From Chitinilyticum litopenaei DSM 21440 (lineage in GTDB: Bacteria > Pseudomonadota > Gammaproteobacteria > Burkholderiales > Chitinibacteraceae), in assembly GCF_000428145.1 (NCBI RefSeq), contig NZ_ATZJ01000050.1:1-25759 (forward strand): a DNA stretch of 25,759 bases, in the 5' to 3' direction. Below the pieces are notes generated by a model. The model was not told where the DNA came from. It did not search any database and was given only the letters and a program-made list of their open reading frames with translations. The first letter of the stretch is position 1. Each line of letters opens with the position of its first letter. The position numbers and the translations under genes were made by a program. Positions 5,879 through 13,853 of this stretch are shown one piece after another.

Positions 5879-8560
5879 ATGAAGCCCCACTATCTTTCCC
5901 CCTTGCTCGACCCGCGCTCGATTGCCGTGATCGGCGCCAGCGACACCGCAGGCGCCGTTGGTACCGTGGTGTTTGCCAACCTGCGCGAGGCGGGTTTTGT
6001 GGGGCGGCTGTATCCGGTCAACTGTTTTCACGAAACCGTGCAGGGCGTGCCCTCCTGCCAGACCATCGCCGACGCGCCGGGCCCGCTCGATCTGGCCATC
6101 ATTACCACGCCGACCGATTCGCTGGCGCAGGAAGTCGAGGCCTGCGGGCGCGCTGGCGTGAAGGCCGTGTGCATCATGTCGCAGGATTTTGTCGGCACCG
6201 ACGCGGCCTCGCGCATTCTGCTCGACCGCCTGGTGGCGCTGGCGCGCCAGTTCGGCATGCGCCTCCTGGGCCCCAGCGTGTTCGGCATGGCGCGTCCGGT
6301 CAGCCGGCTGGCCGCCGCCAATTTCCAGGGCAAGATCCAGGCGGGCAGTCTGGCGCTGGTGTCGCAATCATCGTCGGTGACCTCGGCCATCATGGACTGG
6401 GCCGAGTCGCACGACATCGGCTTTTCCTCGGTGGTGTCGCTGGGCTCGGCGGCCGATGTCGACGTGGGCGAAGTGCTCGACTACCTGGTCGCCGACCCGA
6501 AAACCAAATCCATCCTGCTCTATATCGAAGACCTGAAGGACGCGCGCATCTTCATGTCGGCGGTACGCGCCGCCGCGCGCTCCAAGCCGGTCATGGCGCT
6601 GAAAGTGGGGCGCTATGACGAGGGCGCACGGCTGGGCCGCACGCATTCCGAGCGGCTGATCGGCCGCGATGATGTCTTCGATGTCGCGCTGCGACGTGCC
6701 GGCGTGCTGCGGCTCAGGTCGATCAACCAGCTCTTCATCGCCGCGCAGGTGCTCAACGGCAGCTACAAGACCAAAGGACGCCGGCTGGCCATCATTACCA
6801 ACGGCATTGGCGCGGGCATGATGGCGGTGGATCGCGCGCGCGATCTGCACATCGAGCTGCCGCGCCTGGCGGAAACCACGCAAGCCGCGTTGCACGCGCT
6901 GCTGCCGCCACAATCCGAGGTGGGCAATCCGGTCGACGTGCTGGGCGACGCCGGCAGCGAGCGTTTTCGCGCCGTCACCGAACAGGTGCTCGCCGACCCG
7001 AATGTCGATGGCGTGCTGGTGGTGTTTACCCCACAGACCGGCACCGACGATCTGGCCACCGCGCAGACCATGATCGACCTGCGCAAGACCACCGAAAAAC
7101 CGCTCCTGCTGGCCTGGATCGGCGGCAAGAAGGTCGAGGACAGCCGCAGGCTGCTGGCGGCCAGCCACGCTGCCTATTTCCATACGCCGGAACACGCGGT
7201 GGAGGTGTTTTATTCACTGGCCAGCTGGCAGTACAGCCAGCAGCTGCTGCTGCAGACCGCCAGTCCTCTGGGCGAGTGGGAAGCGCCGGATCTGGAAACC
7301 GCACGCATGATCATCGACGGCGCCATGGCCGGCGGGCGCTCGGTGCTCGACGAGCTGGAATCCAAGGCCGTGCTGCGCGCTTTCCATATTCCGGTGACGC
7401 TGACCATGCGCGCGGCGACCGCCGACGATGCGGTAAACGCCGCCATGGGCATGGGGCTGCCGGTGGCGCTGAAAATCGACGCCATCGGCATTACGCACAA
7501 GACCGACATCGACGGCGTGTCGCTGGGGCTCAGCAGCCTGGTGGCAGTGGCCACCGAAGCCAATCGCATGCTTACGCGCGCGCGCAACCTGCTGGGCGAG
7601 GGCATGGTGCGCGGCCTGACCGTGCAGCCCATGCACGGCAAGAAATCCGGCCGCGAACTGATGGTGGGTGTCACCACCGACCGCGCCTTTGGCCCGGTGA
7701 TCACCTTTGGCGCGGGCGGCATCGCCGTCGAGGTCTTCAACGACGTCAAGGTCGCGCTGCCGCCGCTCAATGACTATCTGGCCGACGCACTGATTCGCCG
7801 CACGCGCGTGAAAAACATGCTGGGCGCCTTCCGCAACCAGATGCCGGTGGACCTCGATGCCGTGAAGGATGTGCTGCTGCGCGTCTCTGAGCTGGTGTGC
7901 GAGCTGCCGCAGATCGAGCAGCTCGACATCAACCCGCTGGTGGCCGACGAGAACGGCGTGATCGCGGTCGATGCGCGCATCATCATCGGCAAGGTGCCCG
8001 AAGGCGCGCGCCGTTACGGGCATATGGCCATCCACCCCTATCCGGCGCAGCTGATGCAGGTCACCGCGCTGAAAAACGGCCTGCCGCTGGCGCTGCGCCC
8101 GATCCGCCCCGAAGACGCCGAAATGCTGGCCGCCTTCGTGGCGAGCCTCTCGGAGGAATCGCGCTACAACCGCTACATGAACACGCTGAAAACGCTGCCG
8201 CAGGCCATGCTCGCGCGCTTCACGCAGATCGACTACGCCCGCGAAATGGCGCTGGTCGCCACCGTCGAGGGGGCGAAGGGTGAGGAAATCATCGGCGTCG
8301 CGCGCTTTACCGCCAACCCGGACAAGGCCAGTTGCGAGTTCGCCGTCGTTACCAGCGACCAGTGGCAGGGCAAGGGCCTGGGCAGCCGCCTGATGGAGGC
8401 GCTGTTCGCCGCTGCACGCGACATGCGCCTCACCGTCATCGAGGGCGAAGTGCTCTCCAGCAACAAGACCATGCTGGCCTTCATGAAACACCTGGGCTTC
8501 AGCATCCAGCCGCATCCGGAGGACGACGGGCTGAAGTGGGTGGTGAAGCAGCTGACCTGA
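5879..8560 (+). CDS. patZ: PatZ-type protein acetyltransferase: NDP-forming acyl-CoA synthetase fused to GNAT
   Basis: An 893-residue protein with the architecture of E. coli PatZ/YfiQ and Salmonella Pat (about 886 residues), which acetylate lysines of acetyl-CoA synthetase and other proteins. Order: CoA-binding Rossmann domain (~1-135, SIAVIGASDTAGAVGTVVF), succinyl-CoA-ligase-like domain (~145-450), ATP-grasp domain (~485-700, with LPVALKIDAIGITHKTDIDG), C-terminal GNAT (~735-893) with acetyl-CoA loop SDQWQGKGLGSRLM. H256 in GRTHSERLIG sits where ADP-forming acetyl-CoA synthetases carry the phospho-histidine, a position I recall as not conserved in E. coli PatZ; synthetase activity may therefore persist. 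The ATG at 5879 puts the CoA-binding domain at the N-terminus as in the family; an ATG at 5795 would add 28 unconserved residues. Its ribosome site is weak. Confidence 0.9.
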   Translation: MKPHYLSPLLDPRSIAVIGASDTAGAVGTVVFANLREAGFVGRLYPVNCFHETVQGVPSCQTIADAPGPLDLAIITTPTDSLAQEVEACGRAGVKAVCIMSQDFVGTDAASRILLDRLVALARQFGMRLLGPSVFGMARPVSRLAAANFQGKIQAGSLALVSQSSSVTSAIMDWAESHDIGFSSVVSLGSAADVDVGEVLDYLVADPKTKSILLYIEDLKDARIFMSAVRAAARSKPVMALKVGRYDEGARLGRTHSERLIGRDDVFDVALRRAGVLRLRSINQLFIAAQVLNGSYKTKGRRLAIITNGIGAGMMAVDRARDLHIELPRLAETTQAALHALLPPQSEVGNPVDVLGDAGSERFRAVTEQVLADPNVDGVLVVFTPQTGTDDLATAQTMIDLRKTTEKPLLLAWIGGKKVEDSRRLLAASHAAYFHTPEHAVEVFYSLASWQYSQQLLLQTASPLGEWEAPDLETARMIIDGAMAGGRSVLDELESKAVLRAFHIPVTLTMRAATADDAVNAAMGMGLPVALKIDAIGITHKTDIDGVSLGLSSLVAVATEANRMLTRARNLLGEGMVRGLTVQPMHGKKSGRELMVGVTTDRAFGPVITFGAGGIAVEVFNDVKVALPPLNDYLADALIRRTRVKNMLGAFRNQMPVDLDAVKDVLLRVSELVCELPQIEQLDINPLVADENGVIAVDARIIIGKVPEGARRYGHMAIHPYPAQLMQVTALKNGLPLALRPIRPEDAEMLAAFVASLSEESRYNRYMNTLKTLPQAMLARFTQIDYAREMALVATVEGAKGEEIIGVARFTANPDKASCEFAVVTSDQWQGKGLGSRLMEALFAAARDMRLTVIEGEVLSSNKTMLAFMKHLGFSIQPHPEDDGLKWVVKQLT

Positions 8561-8671
8561 TGGGCAGCTGCCTCCTTCCTGCTGTGTAGTGAGCGATTTT
8601 CTGCGCCCGTTTCATGCCGCCGAGCCTGCGCACGTAGAGACTGGTTGGCTGCAGCTTGCTGGAAGTGCTCG

Positions 8672-9052
8672 TCAATCGAGGCGACTGGTAAAGAGGGTGA
8701 ACGCCAGCAAGGCAACCGCAACTGCCACCAGCATTGATGACAAGCCAAGCAGTGGCTCCAAAGCGCCAATGCCCATTTGTACCGCAAAAAGTGAGAGGAG
8801 CATGGCAGCGACCCCGGCCTGATATAACCAGAACTGGATGTTGGCCAAGCGCAAGTTGAGAGAGTCTCCGAAGGCCTTTATCAGTAGCCCAACTCCAAGC
8901 ATGCTCGCCCACCCAAGCAAGTTGATATGTGCGTGTAGTGAACGAAAAGTGAAGGTGTGGGTGGCCCCCATGACATTACCCAGCACCACGCCTGCAAGCA
9001 GATACAATACTGCTGCGCGAACCCAGCGCACGGCGAGAACGTTCTTGTTCAT
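8672..9052 (-). CDS. Four-helix heme-copper-oxidase-like small membrane protein
   Basis: A 126-residue protein with four predicted membrane helices (about residues 11-30, 42-60, 72-92, 98-120). The segment FRSLHAHINLLGWASMLG (H40, H42) resembles the helix-II low-spin haem ligand region of cytochrome oxidase subunit I. Short stand-alone proteins with this HxHxNLLGW motif are usually annotated 'cytochrome-c oxidase-like', but no binuclear-centre histidines are present. It therefore cannot be a complete oxidase; haem binding or electron transfer is an inference. The ATG at 9052 has a strong upstream AGGAG. It follows the hemerythrin-like gene by 16 bases and is almost certainly in one operon with it. 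Base composition is less GC-rich than the flanking genes. Confidence 0.7.
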   Translation of the reverse strand: MNKNVLAVRWVRAAVLYLLAGVVLGNVMGATHTFTFRSLHAHINLLGWASMLGVGLLIKAFGDSLNLRLANIQFWLYQAGVAAMLLSLFAVQMGIGALEPLLGLSSMLVAVAVALLAFTLFTSRLD

Positions 9053-9068
9053 ATAAATCTTCTCCTCA

Positions 9069-9803
9069 TCAGGCCATCGAAAGCCAAGCGCCAGAGGGAT
9101 CGTCCAGTGCCTGCGTGAGCTTGTTCCATTCAGAGAGGGGAAGCGCCTCGAATGCGAGGCGGAGGTTGGCATCAAGCACAGGCTTGGGGGCGCTTTGTTT
9201 CATTCCGGCGAATATTGCACAACGTTCATCATGACTGATGGCAGGAAGCATCCAGCGCAACACGCCTTGCATGGCATCCGGGGAGATCGACGCAACAAGC
9301 TCTTGTTCCAGTGCCAAAATTTCTCCATCTGTGCAGTACTTCCAGAGCACGCCATTGTTGGCCGTCTCTTCTATGTACATATGCACCAGATTGTGCGCCA
9401 CAAACAGAGCGAGCTCATGGTACAGCTCGTGTGCCACATGGGTACGCGCCAGAGCGGGGGCATCGGAAAGCTCGCGCGTCAGCTCACGCAAGCGTGCAAA
9501 GTCGCTCATGTGCTGATGATGCTCGTTTGCAATGCGTGCGCTTGCACCCGCAGCCTTGGACTCGAGTACAGGATGGATAAATGCATTTTCCTTCTCTAGA
9601 TGGTGTTCACACAGGTTTACGAACTCCAGCATTCGCAAACAGGTGGCTTCTACGGCTTCGGTATCTTGGGGGTCTAGATGCCCTACCCGAACCATGATAT
9701 CGGCCATGGCCATCCGCAAGGCTTTATGAATCTTTCGATAGATGTCATGGCGTGCCAGCCCGGTCAGGCTGATCTGAGCAAGTTCTGTTTTGTCGAAGTG
9801 CAT
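9069..9803 (-). CDS. Hemerythrin-like (HHE) di-iron protein
   Basis: A 244-residue soluble protein with a histidine/glutamate pattern of the hemerythrin HHE fold. H26 lies in YRKIHKALR, H67/H68 and E72 in CEHHLEKENAFIHP with H77, H95/H96 in NEHHQHM, and H137, H141, E145 in AHNLVHMYIEE. Such proteins bind O2 or NO at a non-haem di-iron site or, like YtfE/RIC, repair iron centres. The ~90 residues after the helical bundle (from about 155) have no known signature I can name. The ATG at 9803 has GGAG 7 bases upstream. It is co-transcribed with the mini-oxidase-like gene and divergent from the flavoprotein pair across a 184-bp AT-rich gap. The fold call is good; the ligand is unknown. Confidence 0.8.
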   Translation of the reverse strand: MHFDKTELAQISLTGLARHDIYRKIHKALRMAMADIMVRVGHLDPQDTEAVEATCLRMLEFVNLCEHHLEKENAFIHPVLESKAAGASARIANEHHQHMSDFARLRELTRELSDAPALARTHVAHELYHELALFVAHNLVHMYIEETANNGVLWKYCTDGEILALEQELVASISPDAMQGVLRWMLPAISHDERCAIFAGMKQSAPKPVLDANLRLAFEALPLSEWNKLTQALDDPSGAWLSMA

Positions 9804-9987
9804 GGAAATCTCCAGAAGACGTCCGAAGCGGGATTGCTTCTGGGGAAATTCTGGCGCTGCAGGTAAACATGTGTTGCTAAGAATTTCCTAGGAAAACACT
9901 AAAAAAATACTAAAAGCATAACCAGTGGCAGGTCATAGGCTGCCCCACGGTAACCAGGCAACGTAACATTACGAGCCGGAGCCCTTC
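9804..9987. promoter_or_regulatory. Divergent promoter region with 12-bp palindrome
   Basis: This 184-bp AT-rich gap separates the hemerythrin-like operon from the PNPOx operon. It contains the perfect palindrome TTTCCTAGGAAA at 9884-9895, followed by the near-repeats CACTAAA and TACTAAA at 9897-9915. The palindrome is a candidate operator for coordinated control of both operons. It does not match the FNR (TTGAT-N4-ATCAA) consensus. Confidence 0.5.
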
Positions 9988-10467
9988 ATGATTATCAGCA
10001 TCCAGCAATTTGAATTGTTAAATACCCGTTGCGACGTGGTCGTAGCATCTCGCAGCCTCAATAATCTACCCAGTGTGTGTTGGGGTATGGGTGGGCTGGT
10101 GCATGACGACCGTAAAACCGTATCGGTCTGGTTGCATCGCGACCACTCAGGGCAGCTGATTGCCGACATTCGTGATACCAGTAGGATATCCGCAGTGTTC
10201 AGCGTGCCATTTACCAATGTCAGCTTTCAACTCAAGGGGGAGAATGCCACTGTTCGTCTGGCTAGGACTGATGATGCGCTTATCCTGCAACGTCATTGCG
10301 GCAATATGGTGCGAGAACTGGAACTCGTGCAATTCGGAGAGCTGTTCGCCAGAACCGTGTTTGAGTATCCATTGCAGGACCTGATGGCGGTAGACTTCAC
10401 GATCAGCGCCATGTTTGAGCAGACCCCCGGACCGCGAGCCGGTCAGCCCTTGGGGCAGCACCAATGA
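9988..10467 (+). CDS. PNPOx-fold flavin-binding protein
   Basis: A 159-residue protein of the pyridoxamine-5'-phosphate-oxidase-like split-barrel family. Recognisable segments are VVASRSLNNLPSVCWGMGG, LIADIRDTSRISAVFSVP and VSFQLKGENATVRL. Such proteins generally bind FMN or another flavin or haem and serve as reductases or sensors; true PdxH activity is not implied. It overlaps the next gene by 4 bases (ATGA), indicating translational coupling. It lies opposite the hemerythrin-like operon and shares its lower GC content. The start is the first ATG after the divergent promoter region, with GGAG upstream (CCGGAGCCC). Confidence 0.7.
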   Translation: MIISIQQFELLNTRCDVVVASRSLNNLPSVCWGMGGLVHDDRKTVSVWLHRDHSGQLIADIRDTSRISAVFSVPFTNVSFQLKGENATVRLARTDDALILQRHCGNMVRELELVQFGELFARTVFEYPLQDLMAVDFTISAMFEQTPGPRAGQPLGQHQ

Positions 10468-11828
10468 TGGAAGTACGGCTCGATCAGATACGCAGTGCGA
10501 TGGAGGGGGCGATTCCCGGGGTGCTGGCCACATGCTCGCCTGAAGGCGAGCCCAACGTGGCCTTCCTGTCACAGGTCCATTACGTTGATGAAAACCACAT
10601 TGCCTTGTCGTATCAGTTCTTCAACAAGACAAGGCGGAATATCCTTGCCAATCCGCACGGTCAGCTCACCATCGCTTGCCCATTCAGCGCCCGGATCTAC
10701 CGCCTGACCCTGCGCTATGTGCAGACCCAGAGCAACGGCGCGCTTTATGAGCGCATGAAAGCTCATCTGGAGGGTATAGCGTCACATACCGGTATGTCGG
10801 GGGTGTTCCGTCTTCTTGGATCCGATATCTACGAGGTTACACAACTCGAGGCGCTGCCTGGCAATACGCTACCCTCCACACCCAAAGACAGAAACCGCCT
10901 CAATGCCCTGCGTCGTGCATCAGAAAGCATCAGTTATTGCTCCGATATGGGGTCATTGGTGGATGAAGCGCTTGATGCCATGCAACGGGAGTTCGGCGTT
11001 CCGCATGCCATGTTCCTGGTGGTCGACGAAGGGAGACATAGACTGTATACGCTGGGTTCACGTGGCTACAGTCACTCCGGGATAGGCTCCGAAATCCACA
11101 TGGGTGATGGTTTGATCGGGGTTTGCGCCCAGGCAGGTACTCCGATTCGTATCAGCTGGATGACACAAGCCTACCGTTACAGTAAATGTATTCGCGATTA
11201 TGTACTGCTCAGTGGCAGCGGTGAGAAACTGTCAACCGAAATACCCTACCCTGGATTGAATGCCCCCCATAGCCAGCTGGCTGTGCCATTGATTTGCGGA
11301 GGGCAGATACTGGGGGTGCTACTTGCCGAAAGCAACGACGATCTTTGTTTCACCTACGATGATGAAGATGCCCTGTTTTCATTGGCCGGGCAGGTTGCCG
11401 CCTGTTTGGCCAACCTGCGGGATGGGAATGATCCCGAGCATGAATCGGAAGATATACCCCGCTTCTTTACGCAGCAGGAAGTGGCGCAGACCCCAATGCG
11501 AGTGCGCTATTTTCGCGAAACCCATAGCATCTTCTTTGAAGACGCCTACATCATCAAAGGCGTCGCAGGAGCTATTTTATGGAGCATGCTGCTTGACTAC
11601 TGCAGGCTGCAGCGAACCACGTTCAGCAACAGAGAGCTGCGCATGGATCCCCGTATAAATTTGCCCGATATCGTTGCCAACCTAGAGGCACGCCTGATTC
11701 TGCTACGCAAGCGACTGGATGATCAGGACATGGGGGTCGAGCTTCATAAATGCGGGCGCGGCAAGCTAACGCTCAAGGTCAATAAACAACTTAATCTGGA
11801 AGAATTCGAAGCCGGTCGCATGCTGTAG
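10464..11828 (+). CDS. PNPOx-GAF-winged-helix-like sensor protein
   Basis: A 454-residue three-part protein. Residues ~1-135 are a PNPOx-like split barrel (GAIPGVLATCSPEGEPNVAF, FNKTRRNILANP). Residues ~150-325 form a GAF domain (LVDEALDAMQREFGVPHAMF ... SQLAVPLICGGQILGVLLAE ... EDALFSLAGQVAACLANL). Residues ~340-454 form a conserved tail (FEDAYIIKGVAGAILWSML, FSNRELRMDP, NLEARLILLRKRL) that looks like a winged helix or output module. The combination suggests a cytoplasmic flavin- or gas-sensing regulator. It overlaps the preceding PNPOx gene by 4 bases. A second ATG at 10467 is also possible. The target and ligand are unknown, and DNA binding by the tail is my inference. Confidence 0.75.
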   Translation: MMEVRLDQIRSAMEGAIPGVLATCSPEGEPNVAFLSQVHYVDENHIALSYQFFNKTRRNILANPHGQLTIACPFSARIYRLTLRYVQTQSNGALYERMKAHLEGIASHTGMSGVFRLLGSDIYEVTQLEALPGNTLPSTPKDRNRLNALRRASESISYCSDMGSLVDEALDAMQREFGVPHAMFLVVDEGRHRLYTLGSRGYSHSGIGSEIHMGDGLIGVCAQAGTPIRISWMTQAYRYSKCIRDYVLLSGSGEKLSTEIPYPGLNAPHSQLAVPLICGGQILGVLLAESNDDLCFTYDDEDALFSLAGQVAACLANLRDGNDPEHESEDIPRFFTQQEVAQTPMRVRYFRETHSIFFEDAYIIKGVAGAILWSMLLDYCRLQRTTFSNRELRMDPRINLPDIVANLEARLILLRKRLDDQDMGVELHKCGRGKLTLKVNKQLNLEEFEAGRML

Positions 11829-12040
11829 CTGCTTTAGCCTTGATTCGCGTGCCGCAGTCCGGTTATCGCCTCTTCGTTGCACCGGCCTCATGAGTGCGAA
11901 AGCACCTCGCCTTGATGTTCTGTCGGCAGCCCGACGCCTGACAAAGCTACTAGGTCTGACCTATTTGCCAGGTATCAGGCTGTATCCATTTTTAGTGCTT
12001 GGTTGTGGAGGTATGGGGTGTGGCGTATTGTGTGTGCGTC

Positions 12041-12739
12041 TCACGCCAAGTCGAATACCAGCACCTCGGCATTCTGCCCTTCGCTCAAGTTGACCGCCGC
12101 CTCGTCAACCAGCATCAGCGCGTCGCCGTCGGACAGGCGCTGGCCATTGACGGTCAGCTCGCCGCGCGCCACATGCACGTAAGCCTTGCGGCCGGCGGCA
12201 AGCGCGTGTTCGGCGTGCTCGTCGCCGTCGAAAAGGCCCAGGTAGAGCCGCGCATCCTGGTGGATGGTGACGCTGCCGATCTCGCCATCCGGGCTGGCGG
12301 CGAGCCGCAGCCGGCCGCGCTTCTCGGCTTCGCTGAATTCGGCCTCCTCGTAGCCGGGGCGCACGGCGCGCGCATTGGGCATGATCCAGATCTGCAGCAG
12401 GCGCGTCTCGGCGTCGGGCTGCGGATTGAATTCACTGTGCAGCACGCCGGTGCCGGCGCTCATTCTTTGCACATTGCCCGGGCGGATGGTCGAGCCGTTG
12501 CCCATGCTGTCCTCGTGCGCGATCGCGCCTTCGAGCACATAGGTGATGATTTCCATGTCGCGGTGCGGGTGCATCGGAAAGCCGCCGCCGCCGGCGATGC
12601 GGTCGTCGTTGATCACGCGCAGCGCGCCGAAGTGCATGTGCGCCGGATCGTAGTATTCGGCAAAGGAAAAGCTGAAGCGGCTGTCGAGCCAGCCGTGGTT
12701 GGCGTGGCCGCGTTCGTGGGCGGGGCGCAGGGTCAGCAT
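12041..12739 (-). CDS. Pirin family bicupin protein
   Basis: A 232-residue bicupin like E. coli YhhW, which has quercetin 2,3-dioxygenase activity in vitro. Metal ligands are all present at the YhhW positions: H57 and H59 (GFPMHPHRDMEI), H101 and E103 (GTGVLHSEFNP). The N-terminal half carries the conserved RFSFSFAEYYDP and the C-terminal half is the second, metal-free cupin. Divergent from a LysR regulator gene with about 112 bp between them, the usual arrangement for a LysR-controlled target. GGAG precedes the ATG at 12739 by about 7 bases. The physiological substrate is unknown; a cytoplasmic redox-stress role is often proposed for the family. Confidence 0.93.
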   Translation of the reverse strand: MLTLRPAHERGHANHGWLDSRFSFSFAEYYDPAHMHFGALRVINDDRIAGGGGFPMHPHRDMEIITYVLEGAIAHEDSMGNGSTIRPGNVQRMSAGTGVLHSEFNPQPDAETRLLQIWIMPNARAVRPGYEEAEFSEAEKRGRLRLAASPDGEIGSVTIHQDARLYLGLFDGDEHAEHALAAGRKAYVHVARGELTVNGQRLSDGDALMLVDEAAVNLSEGQNAEVLVFDLA

Positions 12740-12800
12740 GGTGTTCTCCTTCAGTGATTTTGAATCAGTGAGGTAATGGTATGCGTTGTATCTGTTCGGA

Positions 12801-12821
12801 TGATCGGAATATATTGATCGG
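12801..12821. promoter_or_regulatory. Direct repeat in pirin/LysR intergenic region
   Basis: TGATCGG occurs at 12801-12807 and again at 12815-12821, 14 bases apart, in the AT-rich centre of the gap. It is a candidate regulator-binding or -35-overlapping site for the divergent pair; no experimental motif matches it. Confidence 0.3.
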
Positions 12822-12851
12822 CATGTTCAATTTTTCTGAGGCTGAATCGCC

Positions 12852-13754
12852 ATGCTGAGGCTGAATCTGGAATCGCTGGAGGTGATCGACGCCATCGCGC
12901 GGCGCGGCAGCTTTGCCGCTGCCGCCGACGAGGTGCATCGTGTGCCCTCGGCCGTCACCTATCTGGTGCGCAAGCTTGAGGACGACCTGGGTGTGCAGCT
13001 GTTCGACCGCAGCGGTCACCGCGCCAGGCTTACGCCGGCCGGCGCCGCGCTGCTGGAGGACGGCCGCCACCTGCTGCGCGCCGCCGGCGAGCTGGAGTGC
13101 CGGGTCAAGCGCGTGGCGACCGGCTGGGAAACCGAGCTGCTGATCGCCGTCGACGTGATTTTGCCGCTGGAGCCGCTGTTCACGCTGATCGCTGAATTTG
13201 ACGCATTGGGCAGCGGCACGCGGCTGCGCATCAGCCGCGAATCGCTGGGCGGCAGCTGGGATGCGCTGCACGAGCGCCGCGCCGATCTGCTGGTGGGCGC
13301 CAGCGGCGCGCCGGGCAGCGGCTTTGTCAGCCGGCCGCTGGGCGAGGTGCCGATGGTGTTTGCCGTTGCGCCGTCGCACCCGCTGGCGCAGGCCAGCGAA
13401 CCGATCGCCGCCGCGGCGCTGCAGCGTCACCGCGTGGTGGTGGTCAGCGACAGCTCGCGCAGCCTCCTGCCGCGCACCGTCGGCCTGCTGGAAGGGCAGG
13501 AAAAGCTGAACGTGCCGGACATGCAGGCCAAGCTTGCCGCGCAGCTCGCCGGCCTAGGTTGCGGCCACCTGCCGCTGCCGCTGGCGCGGGCGGCGATTGC
13601 CGCCGGCCAGCTGGTGGTGAAGCAGCTGGAAGCGCCGCTGGCGCCGGCAGCCTGCTGCTTTGCCTGGCGCAACGATGCCCAGGGCCAGGCCCTGCAGTGG
13701 TGGATTCGGCGGCTGGAAGCCGACCGGCAATATGCCTGCTGGATGCAGGGTTGA
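12852..13754 (+). CDS. LysR-family transcriptional regulator
   Basis: A 300-residue LTTR. The N-terminal winged HTH is at residues ~1-60 (IDAIARRGSFAAAADEVHRV, PSAVTYLVRKLEDDLGVQLF). The effector domain follows (~88-290). Divergent from the pirin gene, which it probably regulates. A 13-bp direct repeat CTGAGGCTGAATC lies at 12836-12848 and again at 12855-12867, across the start codon. The upstream copy provides the GAGG ribosome site and the downstream copy codes for LRLN, so the start region may have arisen by local duplication. The gene is followed by a palindromic repeat and a bidirectional terminator. Confidence 0.93.
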   Translation: MLRLNLESLEVIDAIARRGSFAAAADEVHRVPSAVTYLVRKLEDDLGVQLFDRSGHRARLTPAGAALLEDGRHLLRAAGELECRVKRVATGWETELLIAVDVILPLEPLFTLIAEFDALGSGTRLRISRESLGGSWDALHERRADLLVGASGAPGSGFVSRPLGEVPMVFAVAPSHPLAQASEPIAAAALQRHRVVVVSDSSRSLLPRTVGLLEGQEKLNVPDMQAKLAAQLAGLGCGHLPLPLARAAIAAGQLVVKQLEAPLAPAACCFAWRNDAQGQALQWWIRRLEADRQYACWMQG

Positions 13755-13758
13755 TGCT

Positions 13759-13809
13759 TGGGTATTGCCATGTAGCCCTTTATGGTAAAGGGCTGCAGGC
13801 CAATACCCA
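13759..13809. repeat. GGGTATT palindromic repeat, copy A (best preserved)
   Basis: A 51-bp near-perfect palindrome with two nested stems: outer TGGGTATTG/CAATACCCA (13759-13767, 13801-13809) and inner AGCCCTTTA/TAAAGGGCT around TGG. It can form a cruciform or RNA hairpin. Related copies are at 3321-3382, 17351-17400 and 22274-22319. Confidence 0.8.
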
Positions 13810-13812
13810 TGA

Positions 13813-13838
13813 AAAAAGCCGGCGAATGCCGGCTTTTT
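13813..13838. terminator. Bidirectional intrinsic terminator
   Basis: Stem AAAAAGCCGGC / GCCGGCTTTTT with loop GAAT, located between the converging LysR (+) and YceI (-) genes, which end at 13754 and 13854. It gives a T run on both strands. Confidence 0.9.
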
Positions 13839-13853
13839 CGCAAGGGGCGCTGC

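Noticed and set aside
7214..8515. A 433-codon minus-strand frame opposite patZ
   Set aside because: Antisense to conserved ATP-grasp and GNAT domains, with a His/Gln/Arg-rich composition typical of shadows.
11890..12093. A 67-codon plus-strand frame between the GAF gene and pirin
   Set aside because: It overlaps the pirin 3' end, has no ribosome site and no recognisable family. The 11829-12040 gap shows nothing I can support.
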